Virus record (IMG/VR): IMGVR_UViG_3300032236_000806
Span: 1-43,929 of that record
Reading direction: 5' to 3' (one strand)
DNA: 43,929 nt
Source: a virus
Part shown: positions 24,215 through 31,082 of the stretch, piece after piece
Numbering within the stretch: position 1 is the first letter of the stretch
Layout: every line of letters starts with the position of its first letter
The notes under the pieces: generated by a model
Databases searched by the model: none
Told to the model about the DNA's origin: nothing
Seen by the model: the letters and a program-made list of their open reading frames with translations, nothing else
Made by a program: the position numbers and the translations under genes

Positions 24215-25786
24215 ATGGCCGTCGCATACGACACAACAGTCTCGAAAAACAACGCCACTTCTCCATCGACAATGACGGCAGCACCCACTGCGGGAACTGC
24301 TGGACTGTTGTTTGTCGGAACCGTGACGAACGGTTCAACTGGAGTCATTTCTGCCACTTACGACGGCACTGCAATGACTCAAGTCGGGACACAGATAAAT
24401 TCAGGCCCGTACAACACGTTCTATTACATCCACTTATCAGTGTTTAAGATCGACTCAACACCAAGCGGATCGAAAACCATCTCGATCAGTTCGACCGGGA
24501 CGGTCACGGCAATTCGTTCGACTTTTACGTCGTACAGCGGAGTCGCATCAATCGGATCGCTGCAACAAACTACTGCTACCGGCGCTAGCATGTCGCATAC
24601 GACAACGTCGGCCACCGATAACATGATTGCCCAAGCGTTCTATGCCGCTACAGCAACATCGATAACCAGCTACAACAAGACAACTCGTGGATCATTTCCC
24701 ACCGTTGGATGGTATGCAGGCGATTCGGTCGGCGCATCAAGTGTCACGTTTACTGCTACGCAAAACTCATCGGCATATCACTCGGCCGCCGTTGATCTAA
24801 CCGCAGCAGTCGTTAACACGCTCACCCCATCGGGTGCCAGTATTTCTGTTACCGGTGCAGTGCCGTCACTGATAACCGGTTCAGTTGTGACCCCGGCTGC
24901 CGACATCATTTCGATCACTGGCACGGCACCGACACTGATTACCGCGATCGCTGTGGCACCGTCCGGTGCCAGTATCGCCGTGACGGGTACAGCACCATCC
25001 TTGGTGACAACGTCTGTGCTGACACCGGCTGCCGCCGCCATCTCGGTTACAGGATCGGCACCGACGCTTGACGTAGCAGTATCACCGCCTGGTGCAGTGT
25101 ATGGCGCACTGATCACCGTCACCGGTTCAGCACCCACCCTGACAACAACAACGATCCCCGGCAAGGCCGCAATCACCGTCACTGGTGGCACACCATCCAC
25201 CGCCGGGGTCACGACAATAGCGCCATCCGCAGCCGCAGTCAGCATCACCGCCGGCACACCCCGCAATACGCTCACCATCAGCCCAAACGGTGCCACTGTT
25301 GCGATTACGACGGGCACACCCAATCTGCCCACTGTCGGCATCATTACTGCGTCGTCATCCACGATCACCGTCACTGGCGGCACCCCGCTGGTTTCACAAG
25401 CCGTCACGAAAACCCCAGCCGGTGCCACGATCACAATCACTGGTGCAACACCGACAGCCGCCGCCACAAACGCCGTATCTCCAACTGCCGCCACGATCGC
25501 ACTAACTGGCAGTCGGCCGCTGCTGCTGGCAACCCTGATACCGGCTCCGCCGACAATCTCAATTACCGGCACAGCACCGGCACTGCTGTCATCAGTACAA
25601 CTGAGCCCAGCCAAGGCATCAATTTCGGTGACCGGTGGAAATGCATTACTGACGGTCAACGTCTACACAGCGCCAGCCCCGGTTACCCGCGACACCCTGA
25701 TCGTTCGACATGAAGAACGAAAGATCCTGGTGTCGGGAACCCGCAGCCACCTTGTCAACCGTGCCAGCCGATCCACCGAAGCGTAA
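24215..25786 (+). CDS. fibre-like protein with about 13 short beta repeats
   Basis: A 523-residue protein. Residues 1-195 resemble the C-terminal beta domain of the 19628 protein (FTSYSGVASIG, STAV-type strands). Residues about 203-485 consist of about 13 units of 20-23 residues with consensus h-P-x-G-A-x-I-x-V-T-G-x-x-P-x-L. The final 40 residues are basic and end RASRSTEA. No Cys; composition is Ala, Thr, Val and Pro. A repetitive beta stalk, perhaps trimeric, that projects a tip is likely. Start ATG 24215 after GGGAGTGGG. Confidence 0.75.
   Translation: MAVAYDTTVSKNNATSPSTMTAAPTAGTAGLLFVGTVTNGSTGVISATYDGTAMTQVGTQINSGPYNTFYYIHLSVFKIDSTPSGSKTISISSTGTVTAIRSTFTSYSGVASIGSLQQTTATGASMSHTTTSATDNMIAQAFYAATATSITSYNKTTRGSFPTVGWYAGDSVGASSVTFTATQNSSAYHSAAVDLTAAVVNTLTPSGASISVTGAVPSLITGSVVTPAADIISITGTAPTLITAIAVAPSGASIAVTGTAPSLVTTSVLTPAAAAISVTGSAPTLDVAVSPPGAVYGALITVTGSAPTLTTTTIPGKAAITVTGGTPSTAGVTTIAPSAAAVSITAGTPRNTLTISPNGATVAITTGTPNLPTVGIITASSSTITVTGGTPLVSQAVTKTPAGATITITGATPTAAATNAVSPTAATIALTGSRPLLLATLIPAPPTISITGTAPALLSSVQLSPAKASISVTGGNALLTVNVYTAPAPVTRDTLIVRHEERKILVSGTRSHLVNRASRSTEA
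24820..25670 (+). repeat. 13 protein-level repeats, period about 66 bp
   Basis: The encoded units follow P-x-x-A-x-I-x-V-T-G-x-A-P-x-L with lengths of 20-23 residues. DNA identity between units is moderate, so the repeats are old or under selection at protein level. They are in frame throughout. Confidence 0.8.
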
Positions 25787-25796
25787 GGAACCCTGC

Positions 25797-26447
25797 ATGC
25801 CCGCTCTTGGCCGGATCGTGGAACACGACCCAAAGTCACGGTTCTATCAAGCCGCGATGGCTGTCGCACCCCGATCGGTGCTGTGGGGACATCACGCCCC
25901 AGTGCTAGATCAGGGAAACGTCGGCAGTTGCACCGGCAACGCACTAGCCCAAGCATTGAACTGCGACTACTTTGCCAAATGCCGCAGCCAATATCTCACC
26001 GAAACCGACGCCTTGAGCTTGTACTCGGCGGCAACCCAAATCGATGACGTGCCCGGAATCTACCCGCCCGACGACACCGGCAGCAGCGGTTTAGCCGTCG
26101 CAAAAGCCGGAGTGAAAGCCGGATATCTGACCGGCTACAAACACGCATTCGGGTTCGCTCACTTCGCCGCAACGTTGCAACTGCAACCCGTCATCGTGGG
26201 CACGTCATGGCACGAAGGAATGTTTACGCCCGACAAGTCTGGGCTCGTTCGTCCCACCGGCCCGGTGGCCGGCGGACACGAATACCTGGCTATTGGCGTG
26301 GACTACACCCTGAAGTCGGTGACGTTCCTGAATTCGTGGGGCGACAAGTGGGGCCAGCATGGCCGCTTCCACATGACGTTCGGCGATTTCACTGCGCTGC
26401 TGGCTGACCAGGGCGATGTCGTTGCACCCGTACCCGCCAAAGTTTAG
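25797..26447 (+). CDS. papain-like cysteine peptidase (endolysin component)
   Basis: A 216-residue C1-type cysteine peptidase. The oxyanion Gln and nucleophile lie in DQGNVGSCTGNA (Q39, C45), the histidine in GGHEYLAIG (H161) and the Asn in LNSWGDKWG (N179), a full papain triad. Start ATG 25797 follows AAGGAA. Next to an amidase, lysin B and holin, it is best read as the peptide-cleaving half of a two-gene lysin A, cutting peptidoglycan cross-links. No signal peptide, so it needs the holin for release. Confidence 0.87.
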   Translation: MPALGRIVEHDPKSRFYQAAMAVAPRSVLWGHHAPVLDQGNVGSCTGNALAQALNCDYFAKCRSQYLTETDALSLYSAATQIDDVPGIYPPDDTGSSGLAVAKAGVKAGYLTGYKHAFGFAHFAATLQLQPVIVGTSWHEGMFTPDKSGLVRPTGPVAGGHEYLAIGVDYTLKSVTFLNSWGDKWGQHGRFHMTFGDFTALLADQGDVVAPVPAKV

Positions 26448-26455
26448 GAACACAC

Positions 26456-27160
26456 ATGCCCGCTGTCGCAGCCCCGTTCACCGAAACAAACTTGATCAAC
26501 GGATGGCCGAACTGCCAATTCCGCAACGGCCAGAAGCCACGCTATTTCGTGCTGCACACATCCGAAGGTGCCGGCGGAATGGATCTGGTCAACTACATGC
26601 GCGGCGCCCAAGTGTCCTATCACTACGTCGTTGACAACAACGGCGACGTGTTCGATCTGGTCGACACCGACGACGCATCCTGGTCATGCCTGGATTGGAA
26701 CGGCTTCACCATCAACGCCGTGTTCGGCGCATCTCGAGCTGGGTGGTCTCGCCAACAGTGGATTGACAACATGGGTGTGGGCATCCGCAACATGGCGTAT
26801 CTGTGCGCCCAGGACTGCTTGAAGTACGGCATCCCGATCGACGTGTCACTGACCCACCCATATCGCACCATCAACACCGGGGTGATCGATCACCACTACA
26901 TCACCGTCGTCGGCGGCATCGGCTCGCATGTCGACTGCGGTGACAACTTCCCCACGGATCTGTTCATCGCGCAACTGCAAACGTTCTACAGCCAAATGAA
27001 GGGAACCCCAGTGGCAGCGCCGTTCCAATACCCGTCGACCGACCAGATGGTGCGACAAATCTGGGAACAACTGTTCGGGCCGCAGGCCAAAGGGTGGCCG
27101 CAACTCGGCAACCGCACCTTGGTCGATGCTGTCGCCGATATTGAGAAACGGATCAAGTGA
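26456..27160 (+). CDS. N-acetylmuramoyl-L-alanine amidase (endolysin component)
   Basis: A type-2 amidase/PGRP fold enzyme of 234 residues. Zinc-site candidates are H34 in YFVLHTSEG, H146/H147 in GVIDHHYIT, H158 in SHVDCGDNFP with C161. Residues about 180-234 carry the actinophage C-terminal module QIWEQLFGPQAKGWPQLGNRTLVDAV, probably for wall binding or oligomerisation. It removes the stem peptide from muramic acid. ATG 26456 follows AGGAACACAC. It lies 8 bases after the peptidase and overlaps the next small gene. Confidence 0.88.
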   Translation: MPAVAAPFTETNLINGWPNCQFRNGQKPRYFVLHTSEGAGGMDLVNYMRGAQVSYHYVVDNNGDVFDLVDTDDASWSCLDWNGFTINAVFGASRAGWSRQQWIDNMGVGIRNMAYLCAQDCLKYGIPIDVSLTHPYRTINTGVIDHHYITVVGGIGSHVDCGDNFPTDLFIAQLQTFYSQMKGTPVAAPFQYPSTDQMVRQIWEQLFGPQAKGWPQLGNRTLVDAVADIEKRIK

Positions 27161-27432
27161 TGGCCGACGCCGAATCCATCGCCCGCGACAACAACGGCAT
27201 CGACGTCACCGGACATTGGTTGCCGTGGCGGCGCGTCCACATGCTGCGCGAAGCACAGATTGGGGATTTGTCCACCCAAACCAACGGTGACGCTGAAGGC
27301 CCGAACGTTTCATCCAGCATGTACGACCAAGTCGTGACGTTGGCGAAAATCCTGACCCGACGCCACAACGGCAAGGACATCTGGGACATGGTGTGCGAGA
27401 TCCACGATCAGGTCGTCACGCCTAAACCATGA
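27160..27432 (+). CDS. small protein of the lysis cassette
   Basis: A 90-residue soluble protein between amidase and lysin B (start ATG 27160, GTG 27157 possible). It contains ESIARDNNGIDVTGHWLPWR and MYDQVVTLAKILTRRHNGKD. The latter segment resembles the C-terminal module of actinophage endolysins (a helix with conserved D/N and G), so it may be a lysin accessory or wall-binding protein. No family recognised. Four-nt overlap with lysin B. Confidence 0.7.
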   Translation: MADAESIARDNNGIDVTGHWLPWRRVHMLREAQIGDLSTQTNGDAEGPNVSSSMYDQVVTLAKILTRRHNGKDIWDMVCEIHDQVVTPKP

Positions 27433-28271
27433 GTTACGCCTGGGCGTGTTTAGAAGCCGACATCGCCGGGGTGCAGCGCCGCGACCGCATCACCTTGTTC
27501 ACGGTTCACGGCACCGCGGTCACCATGTGGGATGGCCCGCCGGCCGACACCGCCCGGGCACTATCCGACGAACAGTTCTACTGGCAACCCATCGACTATC
27601 CGGCGGCGACGTTTCCGATGCTTCCCAGCCGCAAAGCCGGGGAAGAAGAACTGGCACGACAAATCCGGTTGCACCCGGGCCGGATCGCGTTGGCCGGTTA
27701 TTCGCAGGGCGCTCTGATTGTTGACGCGGTGTGGTTACGGATCTGGTCCCCGGACGGAGACCTGCACCACCGGCTCAACGACGTGGTGGGTGTTTGCACG
27801 TGGGGTGATCCGATGCGATGCCCCGGTATCGCTCGAGGAAACGAATTCTCGGGCATGCCGTTACCGCAGAACCTTGACGGTCAAATCACTGGTGGCATTG
27901 CAGGCCCGGACTGTTTAACCCCTGAACAAACACCCGACTATTTCCTGTCGTGGGCGTTAGACGGCGACCTGTACGCAGCCTGCCCAACCGGCGGCAACCC
28001 ACACGATGGGCACGAAGCCGAAGTCGGCAAGATTGAGAAAATGGTCTACGACATCGTGCAGGAAGTGACCTTCCCTGACGTGATGGAAATCGCCAAACTT
28101 ATTCTTGAAGTGGTGTTCTGCCCGTTCGTGTATCTGATTCCGCTCATTCAGGCAGTGATCAACGCCGGCTTGTTCTTCTTCCAAGGCATGGCCGCACCCC
28201 ACTACCACTACGACACCGCCGGTGCCGTGAAGTTTCTGCAACAAACCGCACAGAAAGCGTTGACGATATGA
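27429..28271 (+). CDS. lysB: lysin B, mycolylarabinogalactan esterase
   Basis: An alpha/beta hydrolase of 280 residues that releases mycolic acids from arabinogalactan and so disrupts the outer membrane of Mycobacteriales. The nucleophile elbow is GYSQGA with S92; candidate acid D178 (ALDGDLYAA) and base H258 or H260 (PHYHYD). A hydrophobic stretch around residues 225-250 (VFCPFVYLIPLIQAVINAGL) forms the lid-like helix seen in the family. Its presence is the strongest indicator of host group. Overlaps both neighbours by 4 nt. Confidence 0.92.
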   Translation: MSYAWACLEADIAGVQRRDRITLFTVHGTAVTMWDGPPADTARALSDEQFYWQPIDYPAATFPMLPSRKAGEEELARQIRLHPGRIALAGYSQGALIVDAVWLRIWSPDGDLHHRLNDVVGVCTWGDPMRCPGIARGNEFSGMPLPQNLDGQITGGIAGPDCLTPEQTPDYFLSWALDGDLYAACPTGGNPHDGHEAEVGKIEKMVYDIVQEVTFPDVMEIAKLILEVVFCPFVYLIPLIQAVINAGLFFFQGMAAPHYHYDTAGAVKFLQQTAQKALTI

Positions 28272-28540
28272 CGTGGGCCTTTTGGAAAGACGCCGGATGG
28301 CGGGCATTCCGCACCTTCGCGCAAGCACTGGCTGGCCTGCTGGTCACATCGCACATCTCGTCGGCATTCCAGGCACCGTGGACAGACCTGCTCGGCGCAG
28401 CCCTGCTCGCCGGTCTCACGTCACTGCTGATGAGCGTCGACCGATCAACCGTGACACCCACAGTGGTCACCGATGCAGCGCCCGCCGCGTTCGTGGCAGC
28501 ACCGCCATCGGGCGGTGGGTGCGGGGATGATCTCCGGTGA
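28268..28540 (+). CDS. holin
   Basis: A 90-residue protein with two hydrophobic segments (about 16-34, 38-57) and the motif FWKDAGWRAFRTFAQALAG, characteristic of the r1t-like holin family of actinophages. The C-terminus is Pro/Ala rich and carries charged residues. It sits directly after lysin B and before a second membrane protein, the usual arrangement in this group. It makes membrane lesions that release the endolysins at the end of infection. Confidence 0.85.
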   Translation: MTWAFWKDAGWRAFRTFAQALAGLLVTSHISSAFQAPWTDLLGAALLAGLTSLLMSVDRSTVTPTVVTDAAPAAFVAAPPSGGGCGDDLR

Positions 28541-28860
28541 ACTTCCCGCCCGACGCATCGAACTGGCTTGACGTGTTCGATCACGGAATAGTCATTCTGG
28601 GCGCCCTTCTGCTAGCCGCCATCCCATCGTGGTTCGCCGCCCGAAACCACAAAGGCATCGAAGCCGTCAAAGAACAAGTGAAGAACGCTCACTCAACCAA
28701 TCTGCGTGACGACGTTGACCGGGCCATCAACGCCGTCGAACAACTCGGCCATGACTTCCGTGGGCTACGCCAAGACCTAGCCGCCGAAGAAGACCGCCGC
28801 CGCAAACAAGTGGCGGACCTGGAGGAGCGACTCAACAAAGTGAATCGCCGCCACCAATAA
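28537..28860 (+). CDS. membrane protein with coiled coil (DUF2746-like, holin partner)
   Basis: A 107-residue protein with one transmembrane segment (GIVILGALLLAAIPSWFAA, about residues 16-34) and a long charged coiled coil (about 50-105: DDVDRAINAVEQLGHD, AAEEDRRRKQVADLEE). This is the DUF2746 organisation, found next to holins in mycobacteriophage-like genomes. It may tune lysis timing as an antiholin or spanin-like partner. GTG start overlaps the holin stop. Confidence 0.78.
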   Translation: MNFPPDASNWLDVFDHGIVILGALLLAAIPSWFAARNHKGIEAVKEQVKNAHSTNLRDDVDRAINAVEQLGHDFRGLRQDLAAEEDRRRKQVADLEERLNKVNRRHQ

Positions 28861-28870
28861 GGAGAACCTA

Positions 28871-29113
28871 GTGTCTCTCGCCGCCCGTCTATCGACGGTT
28901 GTAGTGTCCCGCGGCAACCGCGGGTGTGTCACCTGTCAATGGCTGGAAACCCTGTCCAAAGTCGACCGCAGTGCGTTCGATGACTGGGTCATCGGACAGC
29001 ACAGCCTGGTGCAGTTATGGGATATTTGCATCACCGAAACGCCACCGCTCACCGTCAGCATCAGCGGGCTGCGTAACCATGTCCGCCACCATCGGACAGC
29101 CGATGAGTCTTGA
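28871..29113 (+). CDS. small CxxC protein upstream of phosphoesterase
   Basis: An 80-residue protein with GTG 28871 after AAGGAGAACCTA. It includes RGCVTCQWLETL and SLVQLWDICITETPPLTVSISGLRNHVRHHR. The pattern (Cys-x-x-Cys, a helix, then a C-terminal His-rich helix) is a small actinophage family often preceding metallophosphoesterase genes and possibly HTH-like. Function unknown. It overlaps the next gene by 11 bp. Confidence 0.7.
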   Translation: MSLAARLSTVVVSRGNRGCVTCQWLETLSKVDRSAFDDWVIGQHSLVQLWDICITETPPLTVSISGLRNHVRHHRTADES

Positions 29114-30260
29114 AGACCGTCTCGAAGACCTGAAGGCGTACCCGCAAGCCGAAGAAGTCAAATACCAGCCACGAACAGAGTTCGACGGCACCACCGGATA
29201 TTTACAGACCGGGGTGATGAAAGAACCACCGACCGACTACACCGACCTGTTATCTCAGTTCGGATATGACCCTGATGTTGTGCAGATCGTCGGCCACCCG
29301 CGCATCAGCAAGTGGCAGCAACGTTCCCGAATCCGGGGAACCAGCGATTACGAGACATCGTGGCTGACCGCATTCAAGTTCCAGATCTCGACAAAACAGG
29401 CAATTTCCCGAACAGCAGACCTGGACGCCATCGTTGCTCGGGTAAAGAAACAACCCAAGCCCGGGACCGGGCCGCACTGGCTGGTGTTCCAGGCCGGTGA
29501 CCTACAACTAGGCAAACGCAGCCGCGACGGCTCCACCGAACAGATCGTGGAACGCTACTTCCAATCCCTGGAATCCACGATCGCCGAATTCAAAGCCCTG
29601 AAGAAGCACGGCATCGAAGGCATCCAGATTTCCATGCCCGGGGACATGTGCGAAGGCAACCAATCCCAAGCCGGTAGGAACCTGTGGCTCACCCAGGAGA
29701 CCATCACCGAACAAGGCCGCATCCTGCGCCGGCTGATGATGTCCACCGTCGAAGCATTCGCACCCTTGGTCGATCAGATACTGCTCACCGTGGTAAACGG
29801 CAACCACGACGAAGCCCAACGCCAACAGTCCACCTACCCGGGGGACGGCTGGGCCACCGAATCGGCCATCGCCGTATCCGAAGCCCTAACCCTGAACCCC
29901 ACCGCATTCGGTCACGTGACGGTACAAGTACCGGAAAAGTGGTCCGGGTCGATGACAATCCCCGTAGGCAACACCGTCGTGACCGTCGTACACGGCCACC
30001 AGTGGCGTCCCGGGCAAGGCTTCAAATGGTGGTCCGACCAAGCCATGAACAACCAACCCGCCGGGGCCGCACAAATCTTGCAGCACGGCCACTACCACAC
30101 CTGGCAGATCGAAACCACAGAACACAAGACCCGCATCCAATCCAGCACGTTCGATTGCGGATCTGACTGGTACCGGGACAAGCGCGGCGCAACCAACCGC
30201 CGCGGCGCACTTGTCTACCTTCTCAACGGCGGGGAAGTATCACGGATGAGTCTGCTATGA
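29103..30260 (+). CDS. calcineurin-like metallophosphoesterase
   Basis: About 385 residues with all motifs of the binuclear-metal phosphoesterases: GDLQLG (D133), GDMCEG (D181), NGNHDE (N234-H235), VVHGHQWR and HGHYHTW near the C-terminus. It probably cleaves phosphodiesters (nucleic acid or cyclic nucleotides); the substrate cannot be read from sequence. Start ATG 29103 is chosen for small overlap with the preceding gene; ATG 29079 is an alternative. Its place after the lysis genes, rather than in replication, is common in related actinophages. Confidence 0.88.
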   Translation: MSLEDRLEDLKAYPQAEEVKYQPRTEFDGTTGYLQTGVMKEPPTDYTDLLSQFGYDPDVVQIVGHPRISKWQQRSRIRGTSDYETSWLTAFKFQISTKQAISRTADLDAIVARVKKQPKPGTGPHWLVFQAGDLQLGKRSRDGSTEQIVERYFQSLESTIAEFKALKKHGIEGIQISMPGDMCEGNQSQAGRNLWLTQETITEQGRILRRLMMSTVEAFAPLVDQILLTVVNGNHDEAQRQQSTYPGDGWATESAIAVSEALTLNPTAFGHVTVQVPEKWSGSMTIPVGNTVVTVVHGHQWRPGQGFKWWSDQAMNNQPAGAAQILQHGHYHTWQIETTEHKTRIQSSTFDCGSDWYRDKRGATNRRGALVYLLNGGEVSRMSLL

Positions 30261-30481
30261 GACACGGCGACGTGGCATGGATTGTGCTGGCTGCCGGCAT
30301 CGTCATCTACGAAGCCGCCTGCCCAACCGGCGAACTGATGTCCGAAGCCGTTGATCGCTACCGAGCTCGGCACCCATTCATCACTAACACCGTCATCGCC
30401 TATGTGTCCTTGCACCTTCTAAGGCAATGGCCCAAGCGCATCGACCCGCTGCACCAGATCGCCGTCCGGGCATCCCGATGA
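30257..30481 (+). CDS. small membrane protein
   Basis: A 74-residue protein with two hydrophobic segments (about 5-22, VAWIVLAAGIVIYEAAC; about 43-58, TNTVIAYVSLHLLRQW) linked by a cytoplasmic-looking charged stretch, then a basic C-terminus. The pattern CPTGELMSEAVDRYRARHP between the segments recalls an actinophage family (DUF7427-like) that lies close to lysis genes. ATGA overlap with the phosphoesterase. Possible additional holin-like or infection-exclusion role; not proven. Confidence 0.72.
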   Translation: MRHGDVAWIVLAAGIVIYEAACPTGELMSEAVDRYRARHPFITNTVIAYVSLHLLRQWPKRIDPLHQIAVRASR

Positions 30482-30717
30482 TCACCCCGGTGGACAGACT
30501 CCGAAACGCCATCCAGAAACTGCTGAACGCTGAAGGCGATGGATGGTGTCTAGATCAGTTCGTGCTGGCGCTCGGACTTCAACGCCTGAAATCTGACGGC
30601 ACCGTCGAATCCACCGCCTGGGTGTGGGCGCCGGCCGAACAACCCGACTGGCAGACCGATGGGCTGCTCCGGGCCGCATCGGAGTTACGCGAAGAATCCG
30701 ACATCGACACCGACTGA
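30478..30717 (+). CDS. hypothetical protein, last gene of late operon
   Basis: A 79-residue soluble protein starting at ATG 30478. It contains GDGWCLDQFVLALGLQRLKSDG and WAPAEQPDWQTDGLLRAASE, similar to a small actinophage family of unknown role with a conserved GW.L..F.L..G segment. ATGA overlap with the preceding membrane protein. It ends 10 bases before the tmRNA-like element, so that RNA can be co-transcribed with it. Confidence 0.68.
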   Translation: MITPVDRLRNAIQKLLNAEGDGWCLDQFVLALGLQRLKSDGTVESTAWVWAPAEQPDWQTDGLLRAASELREESDIDTD

Positions 30718-30727
30718 TTTGTGACCG

Positions 30728-30810
30728 GGGGCCGTGCCGGTTCTACATTCCGCTGAAGGCCGCACGCGGCACCGGAATGGACGCGGGTTCGACTCCCGCC
30801 GGCTCCACTA
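30728..30810 (+). ncRNA. minimal tmRNA-like (tRNA-like domain only) RNA
   Basis: The 83-nt segment folds as a tRNA-like domain: acceptor GGGGCCG (30728-30734) with CGGCTCC (30800-30806), including a G3-U70 wobble, the alanine identity pair; a D-loop-like TGCCGGTTCTA without stem; a long hairpin (CATTCCG/CGGAATG, then GCCG/CGGC); a 5-bp T-arm (GCGGG, TTCGACT, CCCGC); discriminator A and CTA in place of CCA. Missing D stem, long second stem and GGAC before the T-arm match tmRNA, not tRNA. There is no anticodon arm, tag reading frame or pseudoknot region. A UUCG terminator-like hairpin follows. Product not proven; could be a relic or attachment sequence. Confidence 0.65.
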
Positions 30811-30831
30811 GCTGTTTGCTGATTTGACGTT

Positions 30832-30849
30832 CCCCACCTTCGGGTGGGG
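30832..30849 (+). terminator. UUCG-loop hairpin, likely terminator
   Basis: CCCCACC (30832-30838), loop TTCG, GGTGGGG (30843-30849) is a 7-bp stem with the very stable C(UUCG)G loop. Only a weak T-rich tract (ATCTTTCGTC) follows. It lies after the late genes and the tmRNA-like RNA, so it likely ends the late transcript. Confidence 0.7.
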
Positions 30850-30866
30850 ATCTTTCGTCATTTACG

Positions 30867-30887
30867 GGTGTGGCCCTGGGCCACACC
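30867..30887. repeat. 21-bp palindrome near attP
   Basis: GGTGTGGCCC, T, GGGCCACACC is a perfect inverted repeat with 10-bp arms. Its half-site GGTGTG resembles the leftward operators at 2161-2602, but the spacing differs. As DNA it may bind a dimeric regulator, integrase or excisionase; as RNA it would form a hairpin. Confidence 0.6.
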
Positions 30888-30900
30888 TAAAAGTGTTCCC

Positions 30901-31017
30901 GCAGGTCGTCTGGGGTACTGTGGGGTACATCCGAAAACGCTTAACAGCAGGTCAGGGGGCAAAATGGCGGTAATTTTGTGGGGTTCGAATCCCCTTAGCT
31001 CCACCCATCTGACCTGC
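30901..31017 (+). other. probable phage attachment site (attP)
   Basis: The core candidate is 30978-31005, a T-arm (GGGG, TTCGAAT, CCCC) followed by TTAGCTCCACC, i.e. the 3' end of a tRNA-Ala- or tmRNA-type gene, the usual target of tyrosine integrases. GCAGGTC occurs at 30901-30907 and 30947-30953 and inverted at 31011-31017; TGGGGTAC occurs at 30911-30918 and 30921-30928. These are plausible arm-type sites. The integrase follows within 0.7 kb. The exact core can only be set by comparison with a host. Confidence 0.65.
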
Positions 31018-31069
31018 GAAAACAGGGGTTTTCAGAAGGCCCGTCCACACACCCTGTCCACATTGCGCC

Positions 31070-31075
31070 TACAAT
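31070..31075 (+). promoter_or_regulatory. -10-like box before HNH-integrase operon
   Basis: TACAAT lies 7 bases before ATG 31083, so a start at 31082-31083 would give a leaderless mRNA, which is common in mycobacteria. No good -35 is present; two GTCCACA repeats (31043 and 31055) lie upstream. No ribosome site precedes the ATG. Confidence 0.45.
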
Positions 31076-31082
31076 AGCCGTC

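Noticed and set aside
24778-25659. Leftward 293-codon frame opposite the fibre-like protein
   Set aside because: It mirrors the repeats of the rightward gene and has no promoter or ribosome site.
24820-25670. Possible CRISPR array from regular 66-bp period
   Set aside because: The repeat exists at protein level inside an open frame; there are no constant DNA repeats with unique spacers and no cas genes.
30728-30810. Ordinary tRNA gene
   Set aside because: No D stem, no 7-base anticodon loop in a 5-bp arm, and a long interrupted second hairpin; the fold matches tmRNA's tRNA-like domain instead.
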